From Crocinitomicaceae bacterium (GTDB lineage: Bacteria; Bacteroidota; Bacteroidia; Flavobacteriales_G; Salibacteraceae): a stretch of DNA of 64,000 bases. The notes under the pieces are model-generated. The model was given only the letters and a program-made list of their open reading frames with translations, was not told where the DNA came from and did no database searches. The DNA lies in the NCBI GenBank assembly GCA_002713215.1, contig PAVO01000007.1:124001-188000 (forward strand). Direction: 5' to 3'. Below, one piece after another: positions 18,501 to 26,404 of the stretch (positions within the stretch are counted from its first letter, which is position 1; each line of letters starts with the position of its first letter). A program made the position numbers and the translations under genes.

Positions 18501-19921
18501 ATGCCTTCGATGACGCCATATTCCATTTCATGGCGTGCTAGATACTCAGGCATAAACTTATCAATATCTTCCGGATCGAATGTCTCGTGAACTTTTCTCT
18601 TAACCCCTTCCAGAGAGATTTTATGCATACAAAAATCATTCATACGGCGTTGATAAAACGCAGCCTCAGAAATCTTCTCTGGACGATCTGGCGCAATCCA
18701 TTCCTTGAATGCTAAAACCGCTGTATCTTCATCGTCAAAACGTTCTTCTTTACCTTTTAATTCGAACGCGTAATTGATCACTTCAAGAACTGGCATGTCA
18801 TAGTTAGGTAAATCAATATTACCTAAAGGAACGTGGGTGTCTGCTATGTTGTCCCAAAAACCAACATCAAGCGCGATATTGCTCGCTGATTCATCCATAT
18901 AGGTGAATACATCACTTGATTGATGAATGTGCTTTGTTTTATTCGGTGGGATAAAATCCATGTCATGGATAGACACGCCACGGTGAACAGCCACTTTTAT
19001 CGTGTATGATGTGTAATCTTCTTTTCGAGCAAACTGGGCTGTCGGCATTGGAATGAACTTTTTGTCAGAAAAATTCTCAGCCAAACGTTCAACCCATGAA
19101 GACTGCTTCTTGTTGAGTGGGTAATCCAACCCAATATTGCTAATATGCGGGATGCTACCAAGCTCAGCCAATACAGAGTCATCTACGTCATCAATTTCCG
19201 CGAATGCACCAAGAACACTAAAATCTGAAAGTGGGTCAACCAACAATACATCTTTAGCTTCCTGTTCAAAGTCATCCCACGTCATCGCAAGAGGCTTCTC
19301 AGAAGCTCCTTGATGGATGTTATGGTGTTTGTTTAAGCTTCGGATTGACATAAGGCGAAGAACGCTCTGGTAACCCTCTGTGCTCTTTGCAACAACTGTC
19401 ACCGTGCCGTATGTAAGTTCCATGTTCACGTACTTCGCTTCGATTGATGCAGACTTAATTTCTGCGTCGCTCATACGCTTAAAAGGAACATCGCCGCTAT
19501 TCCGCTGCGAAAATATTTCTGTCAGCCTTTCATTGAGTACATCATGCTTATTTTTCGCTTTCGAACGCTGACCAGCAGCAACAGCTTTAGTAAGCTGCTC
19601 TATTTCATCATAGGTTTCGCTTGGGGCTGGTGGCACAGCTTCGAGATGAGCATAAAATTGTTCGATGGCACGCTTGTTTTTCAGTGCCCAAAGCATTTTA
19701 TCTCGACTGGGGATAGATACTTCTAATGTCGCACCAACAATTGCACCAATCTCAAGATCACTGCACTTTCTAATAAATTTGATGACGGAGCTTGCGCTAT
19801 TTACGTCGATAATACCAACACGCTTAAAGCCGGCTTCCTTTGCCTGCTCAACCATAGTTTGCGCGGTGTCATTCGCAACTTCAAAAGATGCGTCTGTGTA
19901 TACGAATAGAGGTGACTGCAT
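15524..19921 (-). CDS. dnaE: DNA polymerase III alpha subunit (DnaE-like)
   Basis: 1,465 residues, a C-family replicative polymerase. Catalytic features are present: GDGRGSGAGSL (near 502), ERFLNPERVSMPDIDVDF (near 525-544, two catalytic aspartates), VKFDVLGL (near 707, third aspartate), then QEQVMSIVRELAGYSLGEAD and FNKSHAVAYSIITYKTAYLK, followed by an OB-fold region (about 1360-1440). The N-terminal PHP domain is degenerate: the metal-binding HxH and TDH are replaced by YTDAS and IIDVNS, so the domain is probably inactive. No exonuclease domain is present. The region after PDIDVDF, normally VAQI-TF, is altered (SSSQIANMNHYQ). It is likely a second polymerase for element replication or repair, and is too diverged to be the host copy. 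AAAGGA lies unusually far (19 bases) from the ATG. Confidence 0.92.
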   Translation of the reverse strand: MQSPLFVYTDASFEVANDTAQTMVEQAKEAGFKRVGIIDVNSASSVIKFIRKCSDLEIGAIVGATLEVSIPSRDKMLWALKNKRAIEQFYAHLEAVPPAPSETYDEIEQLTKAVAAGQRSKAKNKHDVLNERLTEIFSQRNSGDVPFKRMSDAEIKSASIEAKYVNMELTYGTVTVVAKSTEGYQSVLRLMSIRSLNKHHNIHQGASEKPLAMTWDDFEQEAKDVLLVDPLSDFSVLGAFAEIDDVDDSVLAELGSIPHISNIGLDYPLNKKQSSWVERLAENFSDKKFIPMPTAQFARKEDYTSYTIKVAVHRGVSIHDMDFIPPNKTKHIHQSSDVFTYMDESASNIALDVGFWDNIADTHVPLGNIDLPNYDMPVLEVINYAFELKGKEERFDDEDTAVLAFKEWIAPDRPEKISEAAFYQRRMNDFCMHKISLEGVKRKVHETFDPEDIDKFMPEYLARHEMEYGVIEGMGFSGYFLIEYDIVSTARDMGVPVGDGRGSGAGSLIVYGMEITDVDPIEYDLQFERFLNPERVSMPDIDVDFGAGRNADRNSVLEYISEKYQQPGSRFPSSSQIANMNHYQLKSAISSVRKAMGLSMTYENHLKFLISQVESSLGINSAVASVKWDQLVEHDLIRPLLNTQPVFRQIFQHARALTGKKSTYGVHAGGVVIAPTTITDHSAIECDDKGNFFSIYDKDDIESAGLVKFDVLGLRNLSIVDEAVLQIEQNHGVTLDPRKLDKHDEKVFNLICDQILSDVFQLESEGMRKLVGNLQPRSIGEIAVLSALYRPGALDSGMVEEYVDVKFDRKAPTYDHPALETVTKDTFGCIVYQEQVMSIVRELAGYSLGEADILRRAMGKKKVEEMARQKKVYNGRAQDFWREHYYEIGEKQNFDFKLDVCLNDIRAELEALGIESCIDEKGYLAEHDKVIDGLVVLLKLKEDQRDILEKRLNDFNYVVRLFKQHYQSGIFTAVKVGLSDLDDAKVEEVMNRLYFALTQYVRFNQVFLKVEKFAGYGFNKSHAVAYSIITYKTAYLKTHYPVEFYSAAMSFRNLDQISGTVFEASQAMGIKVLAPNINESDVRFKSGGIQSIRYGLGKLRDMGKSAADIVSEREKNGRYLSVFDFLYRLKSYQHKPGSDSIKSLSTTGAFDSFIPRRVSSHEGWNGREFMVWLRDRIIPSKAYKNSEEKSPLHDHIGFMNETEFYAYVSAIAGASYIKKFSVMPEEDQAFYRKKVTKENSIPWVSDILNSGLEEKSVMNKLMAKTLQRDLTPFELEFVRAYYHVKHSESAKENWDAHFDEVLSKSVIETLNAERHYAGIYLTSNPIKVLKVADKVEREPPSSIIDGCPVTVGLIDDSYNEQRVTTYGIVRNVVQKTVKREDSVWFGENMLFFNLENGADNVSCMIFGNKPVKEFNGKLIEDGAVMLVAGEVSCNNFGITLSVEAIKRYYPSEDEKLHVVPKVKKR

Positions 19922-19993
19922 GGTCGCTCTGCAAAAATTCCTTTAATTGATGAACTAATATTACCATACTTTTAACAAAGTACGAAATGGTAA

Positions 19994-20668
19994 TTAGAAG
20001 TTTTGCCAAAGCTTTTTGCGGATCTTCCTTACTTCCTGTCTCGCAGCAGAGTCCATTTCTTTCTCCAGCTCCTTGTCAGAAAGTAGCATTTTGATATTGT
20101 CATCAGCATTATCAAGTGCATCATCGGCCATATCATCTGCAAAGGACTTTAACCGAAGATTACGGGCTGACGTGCCAAACTTTTCGTTCGCCGCATCCAG
20201 TGCGATTTCTTTCAGGTTGTCAGTTGATAGCGCATCACAAATGTCTTCGCCGATAGACTCAAGTGCATCAGTTACCATTTCGCGAGCTTTTTCTTTAAGC
20301 TTATCTAGGGCTGCTTTGATGACGGCACCATCGATACTGTTAAAGCTAAAATCGATTTCTAAGTTACGAATATTATCGACAACTTCTTTCCAGTCGTCTT
20401 TTAGCTTGGGATCAGTGAAAATGGTTACACAGCCGCCAGCTTCATCATCGCCACCGGCCGCTTCTTCCATCTTTTTCTCAATGTAAGCTTTCTCAAACTC
20501 TTTTGGGGTTGGTACAGTTGTAGGGGCAAACAGTGCGTGAGTCACAGAGAGTAAGTGATCGCGTGTTTCTGTCGCGGTACAGTCATATTTAGGATCAGTC
20601 GATTCTTCAGCGATTGCGCCGGCACTTAAAACTAAACCTAATGATAAAGCAACGATTTTCAGTTTCAC
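19994..20668 (-). CDS. Secreted helical protein, paralogue of 36554-37198
   Basis: 224 residues with a signal peptide (LSLGLVLSAGAIA). The mature part is almost wholly helical and charged, with three cysteines: YDCTATETRD, GGCVTIFTDP and GEDICDALS. It shares its layout with the product of 36554-37198: FEKAYIEKK against WEKAYQQKQ, a cysteine 30 residues later, (I/V)C near the middle, and NEKFGTSA against NKHFGKKA. It resembles the helical secreted proteins of conjugation systems (VirB5-like) in plan only. The start is GTG with GGGAG seven bases upstream. It lies between the transglycosylase and polymerase genes. Function unknown; periplasmic transfer component is an inference. Confidence 0.6.
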   Translation of the reverse strand: MKLKIVALSLGLVLSAGAIAEESTDPKYDCTATETRDHLLSVTHALFAPTTVPTPKEFEKAYIEKKMEEAAGGDDEAGGCVTIFTDPKLKDDWKEVVDNIRNLEIDFSFNSIDGAVIKAALDKLKEKAREMVTDALESIGEDICDALSTDNLKEIALDAANEKFGTSARNLRLKSFADDMADDALDNADDNIKMLLSDKELEKEMDSAARQEVRKIRKKLWQNF

Positions 20669-20690
20669 GACAAACTCCCTTTTTCGTACA

Positions 20691-21368
20691 CTATTGGCAT
20701 CCGTGCCCCATCAAGGTCACAGTGTAGGAATAGTATTTTAACAGATAATCTTGAGATGGCCGCTTTTCACTGGCAATTTGAGATAAATACCATGGATTAC
20801 TGAGCCCTGTAGAGGCCATTGTTGTTGTTAGCTTCCCGATACCAACGTGGAATGCCAGAACAGCAAGGTCGTGATTACCTTCAAACTTTTTTTCTAACCA
20901 TTGAAGATATTTAAGGCCTGCTCTCGTCGACTTCTCTGCATCTAGTCGTTCATCCACTCTATCATTTACGACGAGCCCCATGTCACGTGCTGTCGCAGGC
21001 TTAAACTGCCAAAACCCCTTCGCAGCATTTTTGTAGTTTCCAGCGCTAGCCTGAGGGTTAAGGCTGGATTCCATAATTGGCACAATGGCAACTGTCACTG
21101 GAAGGTTATAATCCGACGATAAGTTCACCACCTGCTTAATAGCTGCCAACTTATCTGGTTGTTTCAAGATCACGTCTCGCTCATGGCAAAAGCGATCTCT
21201 GTTAGGAATGAAATATTTGTAAAAGACCTGATAATCACACCCTGCTTTTTGACAGAATGAGTGTAAACGTTCGTCAGGTATAACCGAGCTTGACGCTCCA
21301 TACGCTTTCATTACTAAAGCAGGGGCGATTAAAGCCCCTGCTAGAACACTTAAAAAGCGCTTAGCCAT
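20691..21368 (-). CDS. Lytic transglycosylase, SLT/MltD type
   Basis: 225 residues. It has a signal peptide and a single SLT domain: LPVTVAIVPIMESSLNPQAS holds the catalytic glutamate, followed by AAKGFWQFKPATARDMGL and a YLQWLEKKFEGNHDLAVLAFHVGIGKL segment, which fit MltD/family 1 transglycosylases. Such enzymes cleave peptidoglycan in the periplasm to let a secretion apparatus through (VirB1 role). No LysM domain is present, unlike MltD itself. It sits five bases after the YbaB-like gene and 22 before the helical secreted protein. Confidence 0.85.
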   Translation of the reverse strand: MAKRFLSVLAGALIAPALVMKAYGASSSVIPDERLHSFCQKAGCDYQVFYKYFIPNRDRFCHERDVILKQPDKLAAIKQVVNLSSDYNLPVTVAIVPIMESSLNPQASAGNYKNAAKGFWQFKPATARDMGLVVNDRVDERLDAEKSTRAGLKYLQWLEKKFEGNHDLAVLAFHVGIGKLTTTMASTGLSNPWYLSQIASEKRPSQDYLLKYYSYTVTLMGHGCQ

Positions 21369-21373
21369 AACGG

Positions 21374-21736
21374 TTAGCTCGCTTTTTTACTCAGTGCGTC
21401 TTTATACGCAATCGCTTTTGCAACATCATCAGAATGAGCAGCCAGATCAATGCGGTGCTTTTTCAAAATGGTATTGCGAACCTTAACGAATGCAAGATGA
21501 CGCTCGTGCGTTGCCAGGCCTAACGCAGCTTTGTATGCAGCATCAACATTAGCAATTGATACTGACTCACCCTCACCGAAAGACTTAACAGTCAAGTCGC
21601 CTTTTACAGTAACAGTCACCGAACCTTCAGTGGCTGTGAATTCTTGTTGCTCAAAGTCATTGACCATCTTTTCCACCAAAGGGCGGGCGTGGGCTAATGC
21701 TTGAACATTTTTTAATTGGGCGTTTTGTGAAAACAT
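21374..21736 (-). CDS. YbaB/EbfC-like nucleoid-associated protein
   Basis: 120 residues without a signal peptide. An N-terminal amphipathic helix (ALAHARPLVEKMVNDFEQQ) leads into TEGSVTVTVKGDLTVKSF, then a helix-rich end (NVDAAYKAALGLATH). Helix, then 'G-VxVxxxGdxxvxx', then an acidic alpha-helix is the YbaB/EbfC plan, a small DNA-binding dimer often encoded beside dnaX. Here it is in the same neighbourhood as a dnaE-like gene. The match is by pattern only, so another alpha/beta protein is possible. Confidence 0.45.
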   Translation of the reverse strand: MFSQNAQLKNVQALAHARPLVEKMVNDFEQQEFTATEGSVTVTVKGDLTVKSFGEGESVSIANVDAAYKAALGLATHERHLAFVKVRNTILKKHRIDLAAHSDDVAKAIAYKDALSKKAS

Positions 21737-21783
21737 GCTTCATCCTTGAATCATTTAAAAACAGGTTCTGCGAGGGAAATTAA

Positions 21784-21812
21784 AGGCCGCGCAGTCGCAG
21801 TGCTACGCGGCC
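21784..21812 (-). terminator. Hairpin after 21827-22234
   Basis: Stem GGCCGCG/CGCGGCC on the minus strand with a 14-base loop and a short TTTAATTT tract. It separates the IcmD-like gene from the YbaB-like gene, so it may terminate or attenuate. Confidence 0.5.
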
Positions 21813-21826
21813 CTATATCAGCAGTA

Positions 21827-22234
21827 TTATTCGCCGTCTTTACGCTCGAAGTCATCCTGCTTGATTGATGCGCCACCAGTGTTGTCGGCACCAACTGTCA
21901 AGTCTTGACCAAGCAAATACGCACCTGACTGATAGCCAAGGAAGCTTGCAACAACGATTGCCGCAAACAGCGTACCCGGCGTGAACTTCTTCTCGTGATC
22001 TGATTTCGCCATCACGTAATCGCGAATAAAGAACCAGCCACCAACCAGAAGCACAACAACCGATGCTAGAAATGACAATCCATTGAATGCAATGATCAAG
22101 AATTCGATCACTGACCCCAGGTAATCAGCCTGACCCGCAGCCAAACGATCCGAATCAGCAAATGCTGAAGGGGCCGCTAGCAACGCCGATAAGCCAATAA
22201 GGGCTACGCCCTTCATCTTTGTTCCGATAGACAT
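21827..22234 (-). CDS. IcmD/DotP or TraR-like small membrane protein
   Basis: 135 residues from the ATG at 22234, chosen over 22270 because AAGGAG lies five bases upstream. A signal peptide (cut near AFADSDRL) is followed by two membrane segments: LIIAFNGLSFLASVVVLLVGGWFF and LFAAIVVASFLGYQ, joined by a basic loop (AKSDHEKKFTP). This plan of leader plus two or three membrane passes with a short hydrophilic loop matches IcmD/DotP and IncI TraR and also VirB2-like pilins. It is probably a type IVB inner-membrane part, with the exact member not decidable from sequence. It starts a run of genes ending at 19994 or later. Confidence 0.5.
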   Translation of the reverse strand: MSIGTKMKGVALIGLSALLAAPSAFADSDRLAAGQADYLGSVIEFLIIAFNGLSFLASVVVLLVGGWFFIRDYVMAKSDHEKKFTPGTLFAAIVVASFLGYQSGAYLLGQDLTVGADNTGGASIKQDDFERKDGE

Positions 22235-22351
22235 AGTAACTCCTTGTAAAGTAGATTCGTCCGTGAACAAAGAGGATAATAACGGATTTTGGGAAAGTGG
22301 TTATTTTTGGGGTTAAAAAAAATAAAATAAAACTAAAGACAAAGTTGAAAA

Positions 22352-22380
22352 ACAAATAAAGCGCCCTCACAAGCGCTTTG
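22352..22380 (-). terminator. Rho-independent terminator after the SecY operon
   Basis: Minus-strand stem AAAGCGC/GCGCTTT (plus 22358-22364 and 22373-22379), followed by TATTTGTTTTT. It lies 32 bases beyond the stop of 22412-22840 and ends the Sel1-SecY operon. Confidence 0.7.
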
Positions 22381-22411
22381 TTTGTTCAATTAATAACAAC
22401 CATTTAGGCTG

Positions 22412-22840
22412 TTAGAGATCAGACACTGAGAAGACGATTCCAAGGCAACATTTTTCACCGTCTTTAAGCAACTCAAACGTTACATGAGGGATCTCTGTGT
22501 CGTAAGACCATTTATAATCGCCACGATACCAAAAAGCTTCAATGACTTTTGCTTCAGGCTTCTTTGAATAGTAGTCTTGCAACTCTTCATCTGATTCGAG
22601 ATTATCGCGATCTTCCAGCACCGCATCTCGATGCACCAGGACTTCACCACCATCATAAACATCACCTTCACCCGTCAATGCACCATTGATAGACATAATG
22701 TCGTCCGAAGCTCCAGTAACAATAACCAATCCGGACGCCTTTGCCGAATCAAGCAACTCCTTGCTTAGTGATAACGGATAGTTCATACCATGTAATTTAT
22801 TAGCTAATTCAACAGCTGTCATAAAATCCCTCTCTGACAA
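22412..22840 (-). CDS. Unknown acidic protein, last gene of SecY operon
   Basis: 142 residues, acidic and soluble, with no signal peptide or membrane segment. The first half is helical (ELANKLHGMNYPLSLSKELL), the second half beta-rich (EAFWYRGDYKWSYDTEIPHVTFELL), ending in CCLGIVFSVSDL. I recognise no family. It starts five bases after the preceding stop and is followed by a terminator, so it closes the Sel1-SecY operon. It could be a cytosolic partner of the SecY-like protein; this is context only. Confidence 0.65.
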   Translation of the reverse strand: MSERDFMTAVELANKLHGMNYPLSLSKELLDSAKASGLVIVTGASDDIMSINGALTGEGDVYDGGEVLVHRDAVLEDRDNLESDEELQDYYSKKPEAKVIEAFWYRGDYKWSYDTEIPHVTFELLKDGEKCCLGIVFSVSDL

Positions 22841-22845
22841 AAGAA

Positions 22846-23247
22846 TTATCGTGTTAATTTCAAAGAGCGCGGCGCATAGTCCGTCTCAACTTCTTTGGGT
22901 GACATCACCCCGTTTTTCTTAATCTTCTCGACGATCATATCGTCGGTAACCGGCCGATGATTACCAGTAGTAACCGCATCCTTATTTAAGGCCCTATTGA
23001 CCTGTAAAAAGGATTTTGCAATAGAAAAGGCTACATGCGGACGAAGGTCATCCCAAAGGAATAGGTTTCTCCCCTCGTTTGTTGGGAACATCTCCCGAAA
23101 CGACAAGTCCAGCAATAGACGAGCAGCTTGCGGATCCCACACTCCACCACGAAGTACGTCACGCTCAAAATCAAACGATTCTGGGACCACTTCCTGCAAA
23201 TCGTACTGAAGGCCAGTTCCCTTAACGATTACCTTAATCCCATCCAT
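22846..23247 (-). CDS. Unknown protein of SecY operon
   Basis: 133 residues, soluble and basic at its C-terminus. Visible segments are LLLDLSFREMFPTNEGRNLF and DDMIVEKIKKNGVMSPKEVE, with no signal peptide or known motif. It is two bases from the preceding gene and five from the next, so it belongs to one transcript with the SecY-like gene. Function is not assigned. Confidence 0.65.
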   Translation of the reverse strand: MDGIKVIVKGTGLQYDLQEVVPESFDFERDVLRGGVWDPQAARLLLDLSFREMFPTNEGRNLFLWDDLRPHVAFSIAKSFLQVNRALNKDAVTTGNHRPVTDDMIVEKIKKNGVMSPKEVETDYAPRSLKLTR

Positions 23248-23249
23248 GG

Positions 23250-23828
23250 CTAAGCTCCCACTATCTTTGTTGGGGTGAACGTGCGATCCAAGCCACTCTT
23301 AGCTAGAATCTTACGCGATTCTTCAGCTTCTTCGTCCGTGCTCAATTCGTGACATGTGCCAATTTCCTGAAGCGGTATACCAATCACTTCATGGTGATCA
23401 GCAAAATATACCTGCTTAGGATTCTGCTCATCTTTTTCAAACACTTTCATATTGAGCGACATCATATCGACATCTTCATGACCATCAATGGCGAAGACAT
23501 TTAGTCGCTTCGAACGAACCCTAATACCAAATGCAATCAACATTGTCTGCGTCCGAGGGTCGCGACCTTCAAGGTATAGATACCCTTCTTTTCTACACAA
23601 TGATGCACCTGTCCAGTCAATCTGAGTGAACCAAGGCATCATTTCTGCCGGCACCCCCAGGAAAGGTTCATCATTATCATCGCGACCACACAAGAAGTAA
23701 GCCGATGGCAAATTGCCCAACCGCATAATGCGTGGATCTCGCTCATCTAGCTCAATCATCTGATCTCGAATAAGGCGGTTGATGAACATGAAAAACATCA
23801 AACCATGGTTTTGAATACGACTAGACAT
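23250..23828 (-). CDS. Unknown protein overlapping the SecY-like gene
   Basis: 192 residues, soluble, with a mixed alpha/beta look (AYFLCGRDDNDEPFLGVPAEM, SLCRKEGYLYLEGRDPRTQT) and no signal peptide. Its start overlaps the end of the SecY-like gene by eight bases, so the two are probably translationally coupled and may work together. It shows no SecA, SecE, SecG or YidC feature. Family unknown. Confidence 0.7.
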   Translation of the reverse strand: MSSRIQNHGLMFFMFINRLIRDQMIELDERDPRIMRLGNLPSAYFLCGRDDNDEPFLGVPAEMMPWFTQIDWTGASLCRKEGYLYLEGRDPRTQTMLIAFGIRVRSKRLNVFAIDGHEDVDMMSLNMKVFEKDEQNPKQVYFADHHEVIGIPLQEIGTCHELSTDEEAEESRKILAKSGLDRTFTPTKIVGA

Positions 23829-24993
23829 ACCGTACCTCTTCCTTGAGTTTTAAATAATGCTTCGCAACATCACGAGAAGCACCAACCAATATCACTATCC
23901 CAATACCACCTACGAACCCTAATTTTGTAAATGTATCTGGCGCAATCACTTGCCATACAGCCTCAGCAAACAGAACTAAGCTAAACCAACACGTCGCTGT
24001 GAGCGCATGACGTTTAACCATGCGTTCCAGTGTGCTTTTCAGCTTCTCATGTTCTGCGTCACCACCGACCATATACACAGCCTCCTGTCTCGAAAATTGG
24101 ACAATATTATCCACAGGAGTATGCAACGAAAGCAGCGCCTTAGTGAGTATGTATACCAAACCAACTAAGATAGGCGCGTAGTACCAAGTAGAAAGAAGAA
24201 CTTGCCCGGTTGTAGCGCCTTTCCAAGATGAAATCATCATCATAATTGGATAAAACACAAACCCTGCGTAGATCACCGGCATCATTCCAACCCGCATAAC
24301 TTTCACTGGCACTACATGGGCCATAGGTGAAGATGTTGTGTTAACAGCTTTCGCAAACGCAAGCATACCTCTCCACCGTTCAACACGAATGGCCAGTACA
24401 ACAAACAAAAGACCAATCACAACACCGCCGGCGAAAATCAGCATTTCCACTTGACTGATACCAGACCATTCAATGCCTGTTAATTGTCCTGCTATACCCC
24501 CAAGAACATTAAGGCCAAGAAATAACGTTATCGGATTCCCAACCACTTTTAATGGCTTAATCATGTCAAATAGCGTTTCAAGGCAGTAGACAGTTAAAAC
24601 AAACTCTGCCCACGTAACCAATGGATGATAACTAAACCACCCTGACTCCATCTGACTCACTTGAAATGCAGCTGCACCAGAAGCAAACAAGTAGGTTAAT
24701 ACTCGTTTGGTTCTCTCTGATGATATCGGATCTCCAGCGAACCGATCATGAATAGGTTTTAATTGCCACTGCATCAACTGCATAAATAGGCCGGAGAATA
24801 TGAATGGCATCAGGCCAATAGTCAGGTAGTGGTAAGGGTGAGGGCTGTATCCTGATAGCCATGACAATGCGGACAATGCCGATGCTTTTACAGCACCGTC
24901 AGGTACATCGACTGACATAATTGGGATGAAAGCTTGTAAGTAATAAAACGCTACTGCAATTAGCAGTAGCGCATAACGTTGACCCATAGGCAT
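23821..24993 (-). CDS. secY: Divergent SecY-family translocon protein
   Basis: 390 residues with about ten hydrophobic segments; E. coli SecY has 443. Aligning by eye with SecY: FIPIMSVD (residues 23-30) matches FIPIPGID of helix 1; LTIGLMPFIFSGLFMQLMQW matches the LGIMPYISASIIxQLL helix; an IRVERWRG segment matches the VFVERGQRR loop; VPVKVMRVGMMPVIYAGFVFYP matches LPLKVNMAGVIPAIFAS; and GGIGIVILVGASRD near the end matches GGTSLLIVVVVIMD. The cytosolic loops that bind SecA and ribosomes are reduced and the plug region is not recognisable. It lies between a Sel1-repeat gene (3-base gap) and an overlapping unknown gene. It may form an alternative export channel for element proteins. Whether host SecE/SecG/SecA serve it is unknown. 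Confidence 0.85.
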   Translation of the reverse strand: MPMGQRYALLLIAVAFYYLQAFIPIMSVDVPDGAVKASALSALSWLSGYSPHPYHYLTIGLMPFIFSGLFMQLMQWQLKPIHDRFAGDPISSERTKRVLTYLFASGAAAFQVSQMESGWFSYHPLVTWAEFVLTVYCLETLFDMIKPLKVVGNPITLFLGLNVLGGIAGQLTGIEWSGISQVEMLIFAGGVVIGLLFVVLAIRVERWRGMLAFAKAVNTTSSPMAHVVPVKVMRVGMMPVIYAGFVFYPIMMMISSWKGATTGQVLLSTWYYAPILVGLVYILTKALLSLHTPVDNIVQFSRQEAVYMVGGDAEHEKLKSTLERMVKRHALTATCWFSLVLFAEAVWQVIAPDTFTKLGFVGGIGIVILVGASRDVAKHYLKLKEEVRYV

Positions 24994-24996
24994 ATT

Positions 24997-26319
24997 TTAG
25001 TACCCAGGGAATTTAAACAGCTCGTAACCTTTGTAGGCTTTCGGATCAACTTGTGGAACGTACGTTTCCGCTAACAGTTTATGCATACGAGACATGTATT
25101 GCGTGAAACGACGTTCGTCTCGATCTAAATCGCCATCCATTCCGCGTGCATAAGCATGAGCTACATGCTGGTATACCGATGCAAACTTCTGATGAACATC
25201 AAGAGGGAGCGTTTCAAGGTATTTAATTGCTTGCGCATACCACTTGATAGATTCACGCAACGATTCAGACTCAGACTTTTTGCCCTTCCACATGATCGCT
25301 CGAATCATAGACTCATTCGGCTCTTGTTCACCATGTGAAATAGCCAAGCTCATTTGCTTGTCCGCTAATGATTCGTCCATAAATGGAACGTAATTAGCTC
25401 GGATCATACCTAAGCGATATGCCGCTTCCGACTTCTCTGCGTGAGTCGCTACGATACTTGTCAGAACCCCTTCGTAAAGTTCAACAGCGTTACCCATGCG
25501 AACTTCTTCACCTTTATCAGTGATAACGCCACGCTCAAGGTTTTTTGCCAGAGCAATCATTGCTGCTGGGTGGCCTTGTGCACTCGACTTTTCAAACCAG
25601 CCGGTTGCTTTAACTTCGTCTTTAGGTACCCAGTAACCTTCTTGGTATGCTGCACCGATGATGTATGCTACATGTTCATTACCACTGTCAGCCAGAGGTT
25701 TCAACCAATCAAGACCCAACGGCACATTACGAGGGACACCTTGACCTAACAGATGCATCATACCCACGTTGAAGCGAGCAAATTCATGACCTTGTTTAGC
25801 GGCGCCTTCATAGTAGAAGTAGCTGCGTTGCAAATCGTTACCAGCAACAGGAGAGTCAGCATTGTCACCTACTGCGCATTCTGAATTTGTGCCTTTAAAC
25901 CATACGCACTCTTCACCACGGAAGTAATCCGCCAGGTAAAGTTGAGCAAACAGGTCAGCAGGCTCTTCGCCTTTTGGCTTAGCATGATATGAAAGGAATG
26001 CGATTACTTCTTCGCGGTTTTCGAATGTACCCATGTTTTTCTGGATCAACTCTTTCGCGTTCTTAATCGCCGCAGGATGGTTGAATTTCGCAGCTTCAAG
26101 AACCCAACGCAACGCTTCATCGTCTTGCCCTTTGCGGAAAGCTTGGTCAGCGTAATAAAGCAAAACATTAGGGTCGTTCATAGCATCCTGAAACACCGAT
26201 TCAAACGGCACAGGAAGAGATTGGCTGTCCATCACGTCATGCTTCTCGTGCGCTAACGATGAAAGTGATACAACAGACATGGAAAGCGCTACAATCGCGC
26301 CAATTCGTGACTTCTTCAT
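24997..26319 (-). CDS. Exported Sel1-repeat (TPR-like) protein
   Basis: 440 residues with a signal peptide (GAIVALSMSVVSLSSLAH). It contains several Sel1-like repeats: EFARFNVGMMHLLGQGVPRN, ALGLDWLKPLADSGNEHVAY, IIGAAYQEGYWVPKDEVKAT and SAQGHPAAMIALAKNLERGV. Sel1 repeats are solenoid protein-binding modules, common in periplasmic scaffolds. Start follows AAGGGA nine bases upstream. It is first in the operon with the SecY-like gene, so it may be a periplasmic partner for exported products. A promoter/operator candidate lies upstream at 26375-26388. Confidence 0.8.
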   Translation of the reverse strand: MKKSRIGAIVALSMSVVSLSSLAHEKHDVMDSQSLPVPFESVFQDAMNDPNVLLYYADQAFRKGQDDEALRWVLEAAKFNHPAAIKNAKELIQKNMGTFENREEVIAFLSYHAKPKGEEPADLFAQLYLADYFRGEECVWFKGTNSECAVGDNADSPVAGNDLQRSYFYYEGAAKQGHEFARFNVGMMHLLGQGVPRNVPLGLDWLKPLADSGNEHVAYIIGAAYQEGYWVPKDEVKATGWFEKSSAQGHPAAMIALAKNLERGVITDKGEEVRMGNAVELYEGVLTSIVATHAEKSEAAYRLGMIRANYVPFMDESLADKQMSLAISHGEQEPNESMIRAIMWKGKKSESESLRESIKWYAQAIKYLETLPLDVHQKFASVYQHVAHAYARGMDGDLDRDERRFTQYMSRMHKLLAETYVPQVDPKAYKGYELFKFPGY

Positions 26320-26374
26320 TTAAAAATTCCCTTTTCTACTGGCGATGAAATCCATTTACATCGAGTATCATAGC

Positions 26375-26388
26375 ACAATTAAAATTGT
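26375..26388. promoter_or_regulatory. Inverted repeat, candidate operator
   Basis: Perfect inverted repeat ACAATT-AA-AATTGT, 56 bases before the Sel1-SecY operon. On the minus strand it is followed by a -10-like TATGAT, so a repressor could sit over the promoter. The function is inferred. Confidence 0.35.
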
Positions 26389-26404
26389 CGGTACTTCGGA
26401 CCTA

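Noticed and set aside
22155-22370. Minus-strand frame upstream of the IcmD-like gene
   Set aside because: It overlaps the signal peptide of 21827-22234 in another frame and begins in an A/T-rich leader with no start signal.
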